64,000 bases of DNA from CAYLLE01 sp964384485 (GCA_964384485.1 CAYLLE010000002.1:31826-95825), one strand, 5' to 3'; shown: positions 50,028 through 59,499, counted from the first letter of the stretch. Made by a program: numbers and translations. The notes: generated from the sequence alone by a model not told the origin.

Positions 50028-50690
50028 ATGGGACAAGATAATAATGAACAGCTGTATCAAAGGCAGCGTGAGGCAATGGTAGAGAATCAGATCAAAGGGC
50101 GGGGAATAACCGACACGAAAATTTTAAACGCCATGAGGCAGGTACCCAGACACCTGTTCATGCCTTCCGGGGCCCGTGAATCAGCATATCAGGACAGGCC
50201 GGTACCGATCGGGCATGGGCAGACTATCTCCCAGCCGTACATTGTGGCCAGGATGATCGATCAGCTTGAACTAAGGGGCGGGGAAAAAATCCTGGAGATC
50301 GGAACCGGTATGGGGTACCAAACCGCTGTTTTAGCCGAAATCGGAGAAGAAGTCTACAGCGTGGAACGGATACCCGAACTAATGAAACGGGCGGAGCAGA
50401 TTTATGAGCGTCTCGGGATAGATAATGCCATACTCAAAACGGGGGATGGAACCAAAGGGTGGCCAGAATACGCTCCGTTTGACCGGATAATCGTCGCCGC
50501 GGCAGCTGAAACCATTCCGGAAATACTCAAGGAGCAGCTCGCCGTGGATGGTATCATGATAATACCCGTCGGGAGGCATCAATTCGGTCAGCAGCTTTAC
50601 CGGATCCGCCGGAACAGCGAGCAATCGTTTACAACAGAAACACTGGACTATGTAGCATTTGTGCCCCTTATACCGGACAAGGAGGGATGA
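50028..50690 (+). CDS. pcm: Protein-L-isoaspartate O-methyltransferase
   Basis: A 220-aa AdoMet-dependent repair enzyme that methylates isoaspartate in aged proteins. Signatures: MRQVPRHLFMP, the substrate-binding GHGQTISQPYIVARM, AdoMet motif I VLEIGTG-type sequence (ILEIGTGMGYQTAVLAEIG) and a YSVERIPEL acidic residue that binds the ribose. ATG 50028 gives the standard length; the open frame begins 84 bp earlier in the divergent gap. It is followed by a MutM-like gene 1 bp after the stop. Confidence 0.92.
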   Translation: MGQDNNEQLYQRQREAMVENQIKGRGITDTKILNAMRQVPRHLFMPSGARESAYQDRPVPIGHGQTISQPYIVARMIDQLELRGGEKILEIGTGMGYQTAVLAEIGEEVYSVERIPELMKRAEQIYERLGIDNAILKTGDGTKGWPEYAPFDRIIVAAAAETIPEILKEQLAVDGIMIIPVGRHQFGQQLYRIRRNSEQSFTTETLDYVAFVPLIPDKEG

Positions 50691-50691
50691 T

Positions 50692-51471
50692 ATGCCTGAA
50701 TTACCGGATGTCGAAATATTCAGAAAATACTGGGAAAAAACATCACAAAACAAGAAGATTACTGATATTGAATATGGCGCGGACCGGGTAATCAGGAGCA
50801 GCCGATCCGTTATATCCCGGTACTTTAAAGGTACCGAATTCGCTGCAAATCTAAGAGTTGGGAAACATTTGTTCGTGCAAAATGATCGGCAGAAATGGCT
50901 GCGGTTTCATTTCGGGATGACCGGTTATTTTGATTCCGGAAAAAAGGATGATGATTTTGAATACGGGCAGCTCATCTTCACTTTTTCCGGGGGTACCAAG
51001 ACTGCGTATATTAATAAGAGAAAGCTGGGTAATGTGATGATTGTCGATAGTCCCGATAAATACCTGCAAGAACAAAATCTCGGACCTGACGCGATGGAGA
51101 CGGACCCCGGCACTTTCGGTGATCTCATTTCCGGCAGAACCGGTTCACTAAAAGGAACCTTGATGAACCAAAACGTGATTTCCGGATTGGGAAATGTTTA
51201 TACCGATGAGATTCTGTATCAGGCCGGGCTTCATCCGGAAAAGCCCGCGGATGAACTAACCGAAAAGGAACTGCGGGACCTTCATGCAGTTATGTCCCGG
51301 GTATTAAAGACCGCCATCCGGAATGGGGCTGATCCCGGCTCTTTTCCCGGTACCTACTTGACAGCACACAGAAATGAAGGTGATCCTTGTCCAAAATGCG
51401 GGGGTGGAATCAGGAAAATCAAAGTATCCGGCAGGAGCACCTATTTTTGTCCAAAATGCCAAAAGAAATAA
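50692..51471 (+). CDS. Fpg/Nei-family DNA glycosylase (MutM-like)
   Basis: A 259-aa bifunctional glycosylase/AP lyase. It starts MPELPDVE, the catalytic Pro2-Glu3, with Lys in RVGKHLFV, and the H2TH region LMNQNVISGLGNVYTDEILY. A C-terminal zinc finger CPKCGG...YFCPKC is complete. It is shorter than and diverged from E. coli MutM, so its damaged-base preference is unclear. AGGAGG lies before the ATG, and it is coupled to pcm, a protein repair gene. This is a repair-themed pair. Confidence 0.88.
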   Translation: MPELPDVEIFRKYWEKTSQNKKITDIEYGADRVIRSSRSVISRYFKGTEFAANLRVGKHLFVQNDRQKWLRFHFGMTGYFDSGKKDDDFEYGQLIFTFSGGTKTAYINKRKLGNVMIVDSPDKYLQEQNLGPDAMETDPGTFGDLISGRTGSLKGTLMNQNVISGLGNVYTDEILYQAGLHPEKPADELTEKELRDLHAVMSRVLKTAIRNGADPGSFPGTYLTAHRNEGDPCPKCGGGIRKIKVSGRSTYFCPKCQKK

Positions 51472-51517
51472 TCCTCCATTTGATTTCCCGGATGCGGAAC
51501 ATTACAATTCTTTTTAG

Positions 51518-53587
51518 ATGAAAGATGATGATGATTATTCCGGTCTGATCAAAATCGGCGGATGGAAGTTTAGTATAAACGAAAAAAGATTTGACTTTTC
51601 TTCTCAGGCAGCCGCCATTTTTGGAGGCATCGGAGCTGTAACTACAGATTCGGTCAACTTCCTGGATGAACTGATGCATCCTGCTGTAAAAAAAAAGGTG
51701 ATCGGACACTTCCTCCACATGCACCGAGAGGGGATCTCCGCGCCTATTGAGTTTACCATCACCCGGAAGGATGGAGAACGCCGGGTGCTGTATGCTGTCG
51801 GTGATTCGGGAGATTCCGTACCGGAAAATTCTGATGTATTGACCGGTATTGTCTGTGACATTACCGGAATCAGGCAGTCCGCTACAGACCTGGAGTTCGA
51901 ACTGGCCGTAAACAAAGCGGTCGCGGGGCTTTCCCAGCGGCTGATCGATCCTAAATATTCTTTCGATTCTATCGCATTGGCGGTATTGGATTATGCCAAG
52001 GAGCTGACCGGCAGCAGTCAGGGATTTGTGGCATCCATAGACAACGAGGACAAACGGCTCAACATCCACACGTTTACTTTCATGATGAAAATCTGCAGGG
52101 TCCCGGAAAAGGAAAAGACGGTTGAGCATATCCGGACCCGGAGTCTTTTAGAACGTTCCCTCCTAACCGAAGCGGTTTATCAGAAACAGCCGCTCATCAT
52201 TAACAATCCGGCGGGCCATTCGTCATTCCACGGTATACCCAAAAACCACATGCCGCTAGAACGGCTTCTGGCTGTACCCTGTATGATTGGGGAGGAGGTG
52301 GTTGGGGAAATACTCCTTGCGAATCCTCCCCGGGCTTACACTAAACGGGATGTTCTGGCATTAAAGCCGGTATCGGAACTGTTCGGTCTCTTTATTGAAC
52401 GGTTCAGGATGGAAACGGAACTTACCCGCGCGAAGGAAGCGGCGGAGCGCGCAAACCGGGCGAAAAGCCAGTTTCTCGCGAATATGAGCCACGAGATAAG
52501 GACCCCCATGAACGGGATAATTGGAATTGCCGATCTTCTGCGGGATACACCGCTCAACGGAGAACAAATAAATTACTTGAAGCTGCTTAGAGAGTCCAGC
52601 GATGTTTTACTGGAATTAATAGATGATGTCCTGGATCTCTCCAAAATTGAAGCCGAAAAAATTGACATCAACATAGAAGATTTCGGAATCAATAAACTGC
52701 TCGACGAGGTTTACCGTCTTACCAAAATGCGGGCGGTATCCAAAAATATCGTTGTTAAATGCGTTAAAGATGATGATCTGCCGGAAATAATAAAAGGTGA
52801 CCCCGGCAGAATTCGCCAGATCCTGCTCAATTTTACCAGCAATGCCGTAAAATTTACCCATCAGGGAGAAGTTATAATTTCCGCGGAATACAGAAGCAGG
52901 GATGGGGAGATTGATTCCATCCGGTTTGCCGTTCGGGACACCGGGATCGGGATCGAAAATGAACTTTTAGAGCACATCTGGGCCCCCTTTTCCCAGGGTG
53001 ATTCATCAAGGGGAAAACAATACAAGGGAACCGGACTAGGACTGACCATTTCCCGGAAGCTTGCGGAAATTATGGGAGGTACCACCGGAGTTGTCAGCCG
53101 GATGGGAAAGGGATCCGAATTCTGGTTCGAAATCGGGTTGGATGGGGTTTCGGAAGATACTGTTGAAATGAAATCGGAAATGCCGATGAAGCCGGAAGAA
53201 AAAAGATCACTGAAAATACTTGTTGCCGAAGATAATTCGGTAAATCAGTTGGTTATCAAGGGGCTGCTTAAGAAACTGGGGCACTGGACAGAAATTGTTG
53301 ATTCAGGAATGGGGGCGGTGAATAAACTGATGGAATCGGATTACGATCTCATTTTTCTCGACCTTTTTATGCCCGGGATTGACGGTTTTGAAACCGCAAG
53401 AAGAATACGGGAGGCGGGAATCAAGATTCCCATTATTGCTCTTACGGCCGATATCCAGAAAGGAATACAGGATCGGTGCGCGCTATCCGGGATGGACGGA
53501 TATTTATCCAAGCCCATAAGCGGAATTGATGAACTGGCGGCAAAAATTTCCGAGGTTTGCGGAAGGGAAGGGCAGACCGCGGACTGA
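51518..53587 (+). CDS. Hybrid histidine kinase (PAS-GAF-HisKA-HATPase-REC)
   Basis: A 689-aa soluble hybrid kinase. A PAS-like N-terminus (GGWKFSINEKRFDFSSQAAA) ends in TGIVCDITGIRQ. A GAF domain follows at about 145-290 (YAKELTGSSQGFVASID, and EVVGEILLANPP). HisKA: ANMSHEIRTPMNGIIGIADL with the canonical His. HATPase: NFTSNAVKFTHQGEV, RDTGIGIE and GTGLGLTISRKLAEIMGG. The C-terminal receiver has VAEDNSVNQLVI, IFLDLFMPGIDGF and KPI. No membrane segment, so it senses a cytoplasmic signal. All key residues are present, unlike in the neighbouring sensor genes. Confidence 0.92.
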   Translation: MKDDDDYSGLIKIGGWKFSINEKRFDFSSQAAAIFGGIGAVTTDSVNFLDELMHPAVKKKVIGHFLHMHREGISAPIEFTITRKDGERRVLYAVGDSGDSVPENSDVLTGIVCDITGIRQSATDLEFELAVNKAVAGLSQRLIDPKYSFDSIALAVLDYAKELTGSSQGFVASIDNEDKRLNIHTFTFMMKICRVPEKEKTVEHIRTRSLLERSLLTEAVYQKQPLIINNPAGHSSFHGIPKNHMPLERLLAVPCMIGEEVVGEILLANPPRAYTKRDVLALKPVSELFGLFIERFRMETELTRAKEAAERANRAKSQFLANMSHEIRTPMNGIIGIADLLRDTPLNGEQINYLKLLRESSDVLLELIDDVLDLSKIEAEKIDINIEDFGINKLLDEVYRLTKMRAVSKNIVVKCVKDDDLPEIIKGDPGRIRQILLNFTSNAVKFTHQGEVIISAEYRSRDGEIDSIRFAVRDTGIGIENELLEHIWAPFSQGDSSRGKQYKGTGLGLTISRKLAEIMGGTTGVVSRMGKGSEFWFEIGLDGVSEDTVEMKSEMPMKPEEKRSLKILVAEDNSVNQLVIKGLLKKLGHWTEIVDSGMGAVNKLMESDYDLIFLDLFMPGIDGFETARRIREAGIKIPIIALTADIQKGIQDRCALSGMDGYLSKPISGIDELAAKISEVCGREGQTAD

Positions 53588-53614
53588 ACCGCCGCGGAAT
53601 GCCCGCCATTGCCG

Positions 53615-54409
53615 TTATTCCAGTACGATAAAGGCGTCAGGATCAACAACCCGGAACGTGAACGATTCGGTAAAGTACAGGTATACCGATTTCGTGTCGT
53701 CCGTTTTATAACCGATGGACAGGTCTTGTCCCAATATCAGTTCTATATCTCCGCCGCGGAGTGACGTTAGTATACATTTGTCGGCAAACGTGCTCATGAT
53801 AACCGGTCCGCCGATAATCCCTTCAATGTGCTGTTTCAGGGGAATTCCGTCAACTTTGCTTGAGATATACTGCCACGCGTCGGAGGTGACTAAGAAGGCG
53901 TAAGGTCCCTCCACCATACCGTTTATCAGCGTATACATTCCCTTGGACACCGACGTCACCATATCCACATACTGGTCCCCCATGGAAATAGCTTCCTGCG
54001 CGGTACTGCCGCTTAATCCGGGAAAATCGATATGTTTAAGACCTTTAAAAATCGATTCCTCTTCAAATTTGGCTATCCGGTAGGCTGCTTTCTGAAGCGG
54101 ATCAAGATCGATATCTACAGCACCCCGAACTGCGTTATCCAGTTCCCATTTATTCAGCTCGAACGGAACCCGAACTTCAATAAGCGGGAGTACTTCGTTT
54201 ATTCCGTAGGTCAGCTCCTCATCATTCTGCTTATCCGGAAGGTGAAGTCTGCCTTTTGGAACTGCCGCGTAATCAATTCCGTACGGTCCTTTGACATCTG
54301 CGATTTTCCGGACGGTTAACAACGTTTTAAACACTTTTTTCGCCTGGTCATCTATTTCGTCCCAGGCTTCCTGAGAAATGGGGGCTAATGATCTTCTTAA
54401 GAAATCCAT
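53615..54409 (-). CDS. Encapsulin shell protein
   Basis: A 264-aa HK97-fold protein that self-assembles into a nanocompartment. MDFLRRSLAPISQEAWDEID, then KGPYGIDYAAVPKGRL and LPLIEVRVPFELNKWELDN, correspond closely to the Thermotoga encapsulin (there MEFLKRSFAP, VEGPYGWEYAA, SLPLIELRATF). The C-terminal ILGQDLSIGYKTDD is also the family signature. AAGGAG lies before the ATG. The cargo gene is immediately upstream (11 bp apart), so both are co-expressed. Confidence 0.95.
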   Translation of the reverse strand: MDFLRRSLAPISQEAWDEIDDQAKKVFKTLLTVRKIADVKGPYGIDYAAVPKGRLHLPDKQNDEELTYGINEVLPLIEVRVPFELNKWELDNAVRGAVDIDLDPLQKAAYRIAKFEEESIFKGLKHIDFPGLSGSTAQEAISMGDQYVDMVTSVSKGMYTLINGMVEGPYAFLVTSDAWQYISSKVDGIPLKQHIEGIIGGPVIMSTFADKCILTSLRGGDIELILGQDLSIGYKTDDTKSVYLYFTESFTFRVVDPDAFIVLE

Positions 54410-54420
54410 TTTCGTCTCCT

Positions 54421-54774
54421 TTACTTTTTTAAACTGCCTATTCCGAGGTCACCGCTTCCAGATGTTTCGTCACCGGTATCTTCATCTTCTTCAATTTCGG
54501 TGATCGGTTTCTCGGTAAAGAGGTACGTCTTCATGGCGTCATTCCATTCCGGAAAATTGCGTCGAACCCATTCCAGGGTCATAACCGCGTGTTCAATTTC
54601 TTCATCCCGGTTGTGGGCCATCACCTTTTTGAGCTCCGGGTCTTTTGACGCAACGACCCGCTGGTTGTACCAGTCGATCGCGTCAATTTCTTCCTTGATG
54701 CTGTTCAAAGCTCTAGTGTAATTACGGGTTTTTTCATCCAGATCTTCCACTGGTTCATGATAATAATCTGACAT
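54421..54774 (-). CDS. Encapsulated ferritin-like protein (EncFtn)
   Basis: A 117-aa cargo ferroxidase. The helical core reads SIKEEIDAIDWYNQRV and MAHNRDEEIEHAVMTLEWVR, with Glu and His residues of the di-iron site at the subunit interface. The C-terminal GDLGIGSLKK is the standard encapsulin-targeting peptide. It closely follows the Rhodospirillum EncFtn pattern. ATG 54774 is preceded by GAGGAGGAATC. The frame reading further upstream through a GA repeat is not coding. Encapsulated, it oxidises and stores iron in the shell. Confidence 0.95.
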   Translation of the reverse strand: MSDYYHEPVEDLDEKTRNYTRALNSIKEEIDAIDWYNQRVVASKDPELKKVMAHNRDEEIEHAVMTLEWVRRNFPEWNDAMKTYLFTEKPITEIEEDEDTGDETSGSGDLGIGSLKK

Positions 54775-54784
54775 TCGATTCCTC

Positions 54785-54802
54785 CTCTCTCTCTCTCTCT
54801 CT
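54785..54802. repeat. CT/GA dinucleotide repeat next to the EncFtn ribosome site
   Basis: Nine perfect CT units (54785-54802), continued imperfectly to about 54808, lie just upstream of the Shine-Dalgarno of the ferritin gene. On the transcribed strand it is a GA tract. Confidence 0.9.
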
Positions 54803-54844
54803 TTCTCTTGGTTAAAAGTAGTAAATGTTGCTCCCCGGGGCAAG

Positions 54845-54874
54845 AAAAAAAGGGCCGCGATATCCGCGGCCCTT
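54845..54874 (-). terminator. Rho-independent terminator after the long lipoprotein gene
   Basis: On the minus strand GGGCCGCG / CGCGGCCC with a 5-nt loop followed by at least six T. It lies between the lipoprotein stop and the EncFtn start, so the encapsulin operon probably has its own promoter in the 70 bp after it. Confidence 0.9.
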
Positions 54875-54893
54875 ATCCTAGACTGATTTTAAT

Positions 54894-57089
54894 TTATATC
54901 TTACATCCCGTTTTCGATACAATCGAGTCTGTTTTCTTCTTAAGCTGATCCGGAATCGCAAGTATTTCATCGGTCGCGCTGTTCATCTGATCGTACGCGG
55001 ATTTAATATCGTTGTGATAATCCTCCACTTTATCAACTATCTTCTCAAGTTCATCGATCTGGGGAATTGAGGGAAACTTGATATTAAGCTTGTCCATGAG
55101 CGGATTAAGCAGTTTCTTGGCCGCCTTCTTTACAACACCGGTAGATGAATCCACAGCCTGCGCAACAGTGTAAGTGCCGACAAATGGAACCTTTATCTTT
55201 TTATCCAGCACTTTCTTTATTTCTGAGGTTACACCGTCAATCTTGTCCAGGGGATCCATTATTTTTTTCATACCGCCCTTAACGTTGGTAATGATTGCTA
55301 CGGACGACGCGAGAATTTTCAGGCTTGCTTCAGTGTCATCCTGTACTTTATTCACTTTCTTTAACCCGTTGTTGAGCTTATCCATTATCTTATTGATCTC
55401 TTTTACATCTTTTTCTACTTCAGAGATGATCTTGGGATCCTCCACCTGGAGCATACACTGGTTCAGCCGCGCTGTGGTCGAGGATATCTGGACGAGGCTT
55501 GTCTTGATTTTGTCCATAGTATCAACAACTTGGTCGACCCGTCCCTTTACCTTACCGATCATTTCCCGGCTTGGTGTGATATACGGTTTCTGAAATTTTT
55601 TCGTCTTTCCGGAAACAGCTTTTACCGGACGGTGAACCTGATCGAGCAGTACGCCGGTGCTGCTAAACACGGGGCCAATATAAGGGATGCTTCCCATGGG
55701 ACTCATAACGGTACCGATGGTCATCATTTGTCCGTCGAGCTGGATAATTTTATCCGAAACATAAAACAGATCTTCTACTCCCTTGTGTCCGTCGTTTACT
55801 AGTCCGGAGAAGGTAATGATCCGGGTATTGGTTCTGTCAAACTCGGACTGGGTTGTTTTAAGCTTCACCTGCAGTATGATGAGCTGCCGGGAAACGTAAA
55901 CCCGCCGTTTCCGGGGTTCGGTGTCTTTGTAATCCGGTATCCATTCCTGCGCCGATTTATAAGATGCCACAGCGGCTTTAAGGTCGTTATCATTGGTTAG
56001 AGAAGCCGCGAGCTTGTTCCCTTCCTGATAGTAGTACTCCGCGATGGATACGGTGATGGTTTCTTTATTCTGAATGGCCTTTGGATAAGCTGAGTCCCAT
56101 TCAAGTGCAGTCACGTAGAGTCCGTGAGCTTCAATCATGTCATCGACTGTGCCTTTTCTGGCGGCAGCCTCTCCCTGGGAAGTGTAGATGACGGCGATCT
56201 TGTGTTTTGACACCTGTATCCCGTCGGTGGCGCCTTTATTTTCTTTATTGTATTTAAGGGCGGTTTTAAACAGGTCGATAGATTCCTTCAAGGTGTCTAT
56301 CGTATTTTTGGACTGCTCGGTCATTGCTAAATTGTAGTAGGCGGTTGATATTTCAAGTTTGATTTTTGCTGCGCCGTCAGAGGCTGCCTTGTTGCCCTTA
56401 TCGTATTTAAGCGCCAGATTGTAGCCTTTGAGTCCGGCAAGCAGCGGTTTCGGCAGTGTCTGTCCGTGCAGATTGGCGGCCCAATTGGAGAACTGAATGG
56501 AAATATCTTTTTTATCCTTTGTCTGTTCGGCTGAACCGTCTACGGCAAATTTACTGACAACTTTATCGAGATGTTCTTCCGCCTGATCAAGATTCCCCGA
56601 TCCGATAGCACTGTATCCTGATTCCAGAAAAACTTTCCTTGCTTTTACCCTGGTAACCTCAAGATTCGGTTTATAATCCTTTATGGGAGTCGACCATGTC
56701 CATCCCTTGATTAGTCCAAACAGCTTTTTTCCTTTAACAAGGGGCTGACCGACTTCTTCTAAGTTGCCGTAGAAGACAATAAGATTCCGGTAAATGTCGA
56801 ATTCCCGTTCCACGGTTTTGAGATCTCTCGACATTTTACTGGATGTTAGAAATGCTTCCAGGTTTGCCAGATGTTCTTCCGCGGTTTCCTTGATTAGTGC
56901 TTTCGCCTTATCGTAATCGGGATCCAATACCAGAGCTTCAGACGCGTACCTAAGGGCGCCGTCGGGACGCTCCGCTTTAAGTTCATCTTTTGCCTGGTTT
57001 AAATTGCCTTTTCCCACAGACGCACAGCCGGTGATGGCCAGAACAATCGCGAGAAAGATTAGTGCTTTAAAAAATTTTTTTGTTTTCAT
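54894..57089 (-). CDS. Large TPR-like lipoprotein
   Basis: A 731-aa lipoprotein with lipobox I-T-G-C and then a helical repeat region. The start NQAKDELKAERPDGALRYAS and recurring motifs spaced by 30-50 residues (YNLALKYDKGNKAASDGAAK, FKTALKYNKENKGATDG and YKSAQEWIPDYKDTEPRKR) look like TPR-type units. The C-terminal 330 residues are long helices with coiled-coil character (RLNQCMLQVEDPKIISEVEK). No enzyme motif. It is probably an envelope scaffold; the partner is unknown. Confidence 0.75.
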   Translation of the reverse strand: MKTKKFFKALIFLAIVLAITGCASVGKGNLNQAKDELKAERPDGALRYASEALVLDPDYDKAKALIKETAEEHLANLEAFLTSSKMSRDLKTVEREFDIYRNLIVFYGNLEEVGQPLVKGKKLFGLIKGWTWSTPIKDYKPNLEVTRVKARKVFLESGYSAIGSGNLDQAEEHLDKVVSKFAVDGSAEQTKDKKDISIQFSNWAANLHGQTLPKPLLAGLKGYNLALKYDKGNKAASDGAAKIKLEISTAYYNLAMTEQSKNTIDTLKESIDLFKTALKYNKENKGATDGIQVSKHKIAVIYTSQGEAAARKGTVDDMIEAHGLYVTALEWDSAYPKAIQNKETITVSIAEYYYQEGNKLAASLTNDNDLKAAVASYKSAQEWIPDYKDTEPRKRRVYVSRQLIILQVKLKTTQSEFDRTNTRIITFSGLVNDGHKGVEDLFYVSDKIIQLDGQMMTIGTVMSPMGSIPYIGPVFSSTGVLLDQVHRPVKAVSGKTKKFQKPYITPSREMIGKVKGRVDQVVDTMDKIKTSLVQISSTTARLNQCMLQVEDPKIISEVEKDVKEINKIMDKLNNGLKKVNKVQDDTEASLKILASSVAIITNVKGGMKKIMDPLDKIDGVTSEIKKVLDKKIKVPFVGTYTVAQAVDSSTGVVKKAAKKLLNPLMDKLNIKFPSIPQIDELEKIVDKVEDYHNDIKSAYDQMNSATDEILAIPDQLKKKTDSIVSKTGCKI

Positions 57090-57157
57090 GCCGCTCCTCT
57101 TTTCAATTATTTTTTATTGCTGATAAAAAAACTATAGGAGACAAAGCTTAAATCAGG

Positions 57158-57187
57158 TTTAAATTTGCGAAACTCTCCAGGTATAAT
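57158..57187 (+). promoter_or_regulatory. Candidate promoter of the OmpR-type regulator
   Basis: TATAAT (57182-57187) is a perfect -10. The best -35 is TTTAAA (57158-57163) with an 18-bp spacer, which is weak. It is about 95 bp before the ATG. Confidence 0.4.
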
Positions 57188-57283
57188 AGACTGAGTATTG
57201 TAAAGCGGAAAATCACGGGGATGTTTAAGGAATATTTAAAGAGAATATGTAATGATAGAATAGGAAGCTGTACCGGAGGAAAT

Positions 57284-57985
57284 ATGAACAGTGAAAAAAT
57301 ATTGGTTGTAGAAGATAATAATAGATTGAGGAAACTTGTTGTAACGGCGCTTGGGGAAGAAGGGTATAACGTGTTTGAGGCCGATTCCGGAAAACGGGCG
57401 TATGGTCTGCTTAAGCAGGAGTATCTCGACATGGTGCTTCTGGATATCCGGCTTGGCGATCTCAGCGGTATTGATATTCTTAGAACGATCCGCCGGCAGG
57501 ATGAAAATTTGCCGGTAATAATAATATCATCCATAAATGACCGTCATGTTAAAGTCGACGGGTTTGATATCGGCTGTGACGATTATATAACAAAGCCTTT
57601 CTATATTGATGAGATGCTCAGCCGGGTAAAGCGGCTGTTAAAGCGGAGTAAAAAGGTCAACGGATCTAAAACCGTTATCACCAACCGGATTACAAGCGGA
57701 CCGTTCGAGCTGGATTTTGAAACCTTTACCGTGTTTAAAAACCGTAATCCTGTCCCCATGAGGAAGAAGCTGTTTGATTTGCTTTATTACTTTATCGATC
57801 ATCAGGACATCGTGCTTTCCAATGAAACTATCTTTACCCAGGTATGGGAGGACGGAGAAGACATGAATGAAAACAGTCTGTATGTTCATATAAGGCATCT
57901 GAGGAAGCTGATAGAAGATGATCCGTCTAAGCCGAAATACATCCAGACTGTGAGGAAACTCGGTTACAAGTATTCCGTTGCCTGA
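57284..57985 (+). CDS. OmpR/PhoB-family response regulator
   Basis: A 233-aa regulator. The receiver starts KILVVEDNNRLRKLVVTAL and has MVLLDIRLGDLSGIDIL with the phosphoacceptor Asp and TKPFYIDEML. A winged-helix DNA-binding domain follows from about residue 130 (FDLLYYFIDHQDIVLSNETI, then YVHIRHLRKLIEDDPSKPKY and VRKLGYKYSV). GGAGGA lies before the ATG 57284. All key residues are intact. Its last 22 bp overlap the convergent sensor gene. No adjacent kinase is on the same strand; the sensor genes next to it are likely inputs (inference). Confidence 0.93.
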   Translation: MNSEKILVVEDNNRLRKLVVTALGEEGYNVFEADSGKRAYGLLKQEYLDMVLLDIRLGDLSGIDILRTIRRQDENLPVIIISSINDRHVKVDGFDIGCDDYITKPFYIDEMLSRVKRLLKRSKKVNGSKTVITNRITSGPFELDFETFTVFKNRNPVPMRKKLFDLLYYFIDHQDIVLSNETIFTQVWEDGEDMNENSLYVHIRHLRKLIEDDPSKPKYIQTVRKLGYKYSVA

Positions 57986-59499
57986 ATTTTCCGGCCGGGG
58001 AGCTGCAGCCGGATGGTCCGTCTGTCCGGCATGACAGTAAGGTTTCCGCCGAGTTCAGCAGTAACGGTCCGGTCCGCCGAGATTGATTCATGGTCGTCTT
58101 CCGGTACTGGTGATTCAAGAGAGAATTCCACGGAGCATCCCGTGTCGGTTTTTTGTGTTCTTACCTGGATGTTGCCGTTTTCTTTGGTAACAGAAATAAT
58201 ACGGCATAAAAGATCGGTAATCACAATCCGCGTCAACGATTCGTTTCCTTCAGTTACCGTTAAGGCAGTACTGTCGAGGTCGGTATGAAGAAGGATGTTT
58301 TTAACACTGATCCTGACCCGGAGATTCAGGATTACTTCATGAACCAAGTCATTTAGGCTGAACGTTTGGCGCAGAAGGTTTTCGGGTTTTTTTAGCAATC
58401 TGTCCAGTTCCTTCCGTTCCCGGTAAAACTTTTCTTCTCCGGGAAGATGATGAAGTTCCATATCTTCCAGCAGCCGGTTGTTGTGGTACAGTACGGCATT
58501 CTGTTTCCGGTTGTTTATCTGGAGTCTCTGGACGTAAAGGATGATGCGGTTATAAGATATCTTTAACACGATAAAGGCGGCCGTTAAAAAAAACAGTGCC
58601 AGAAGCCCCCCCTCTATAACGACCCGTTCCGCGGCATGCCACATCTCCGCTTTTACAGCGGGAGTATCCCGCTGGACTAAAAGATAGCTCTTCCAATTAT
58701 CAAGATAGGTTCCCCAAATAATCCCCCCGGAAGTGCCGGTCAGGTCCACGACCGTTCCGGCGGAATTGCCGCCCTGCCTTCGGATCGATTCCATTGCCTG
58801 ATATCTCCAGGATTCAGGCAGCCCGGGAGAATTTCCGGCAAGGAGTTTGTGATCATCCGAATACACCAGCCTGCCGTCAAGCCGGAGGATGTAAAAAGAT
58901 AGATCACCCGCTCTGTTCTGAATAAGGAATCGGGATGAAAAATCCTGGATTTCGAATCCGCATCCCGCCAATCCCAAAAAGGAGCCCCCGGAGCTTGTCA
59001 GCGGTATATTGATGTATATCTCTGTCCGTCCGTTTTCCGGAAAATACCATGAATCGATGTTTATGCCGCTTACTTTTTCCCTGAATAGGTAATACCATCC
59101 GTCCCTTTCCCAATTATTCCTGGAAAGAGGTAGAACTGTACCGGCTGAGTCATAATACGTTTCGCTGATATCGCTGACCATACTCGCGTTCATAGCCCCG
59201 TGACGGGAGCGGATCTTTTCCATAAATTCCGTCAGGACCGGAACATTTTCTTCGCCCTGGAGTATCCAGTCAACCAGGAAATCATCCCGGAGCAGGTCTT
59301 CTCCTGCCTGCAAATAAAGCCCCGCGGCGGCATCGAGTTTTGCCGCGGCGGCGAGACCCATAGCAGGAATTTCCCGGTCCATGATAAACTCTTTTCTGTT
59401 CAGAGCTTCCTGATATGCCTGATGACCGGTAAGCATGAGAAAGCCTACGGCAATCGCGGCAATCATTATAGTGAGAGGCCGTATTTTTTTCTCTTTCAT
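57964..59499 (-). CDS. Membrane sensor with extracellular Cache-like domain and degenerate kinase-like tail
   Basis: A 511-aa protein. One N-terminal membrane helix (IMIAAIAVGFLMLTG), an extracellular region of about 270 residues with Cache-like elements (DISETYYDSAGTVLPLSRNN, then YINIPLTSSGGSFLGLAGCG), a second helix near 320 (LLALFFLTAAFIVLKI) and a cytoplasmic tail. The tail has an HATPase-like organisation but lacks a clear H-box, N-box or G-box. It probably signals by interaction rather than phosphotransfer. It starts in an ATGA overlap with the 7TMR gene and overlaps the convergent regulator by 22 bp. Confidence 0.7.
   Translation of the reverse strand: MKEKKIRPLTIMIAAIAVGFLMLTGHQAYQEALNRKEFIMDREIPAMGLAAAAKLDAAAGLYLQAGEDLLRDDFLVDWILQGEENVPVLTEFMEKIRSRHGAMNASMVSDISETYYDSAGTVLPLSRNNWERDGWYYLFREKVSGINIDSWYFPENGRTEIYINIPLTSSGGSFLGLAGCGFEIQDFSSRFLIQNRAGDLSFYILRLDGRLVYSDDHKLLAGNSPGLPESWRYQAMESIRRQGGNSAGTVVDLTGTSGGIIWGTYLDNWKSYLLVQRDTPAVKAEMWHAAERVVIEGGLLALFFLTAAFIVLKISYNRIILYVQRLQINNRKQNAVLYHNNRLLEDMELHHLPGEEKFYRERKELDRLLKKPENLLRQTFSLNDLVHEVILNLRVRISVKNILLHTDLDSTALTVTEGNESLTRIVITDLLCRIISVTKENGNIQVRTQKTDTGCSVEFSLESPVPEDDHESISADRTVTAELGGNLTVMPDRRTIRLQLPGRKIQATEYL

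Noticed and set aside
54775..54843. Longer EncFtn start giving an E-R-E-R-E-R tail
   Set aside because: It is the translation of the GA repeat. The ATG at 54774 has the ribosome site and aligns with known EncFtn.
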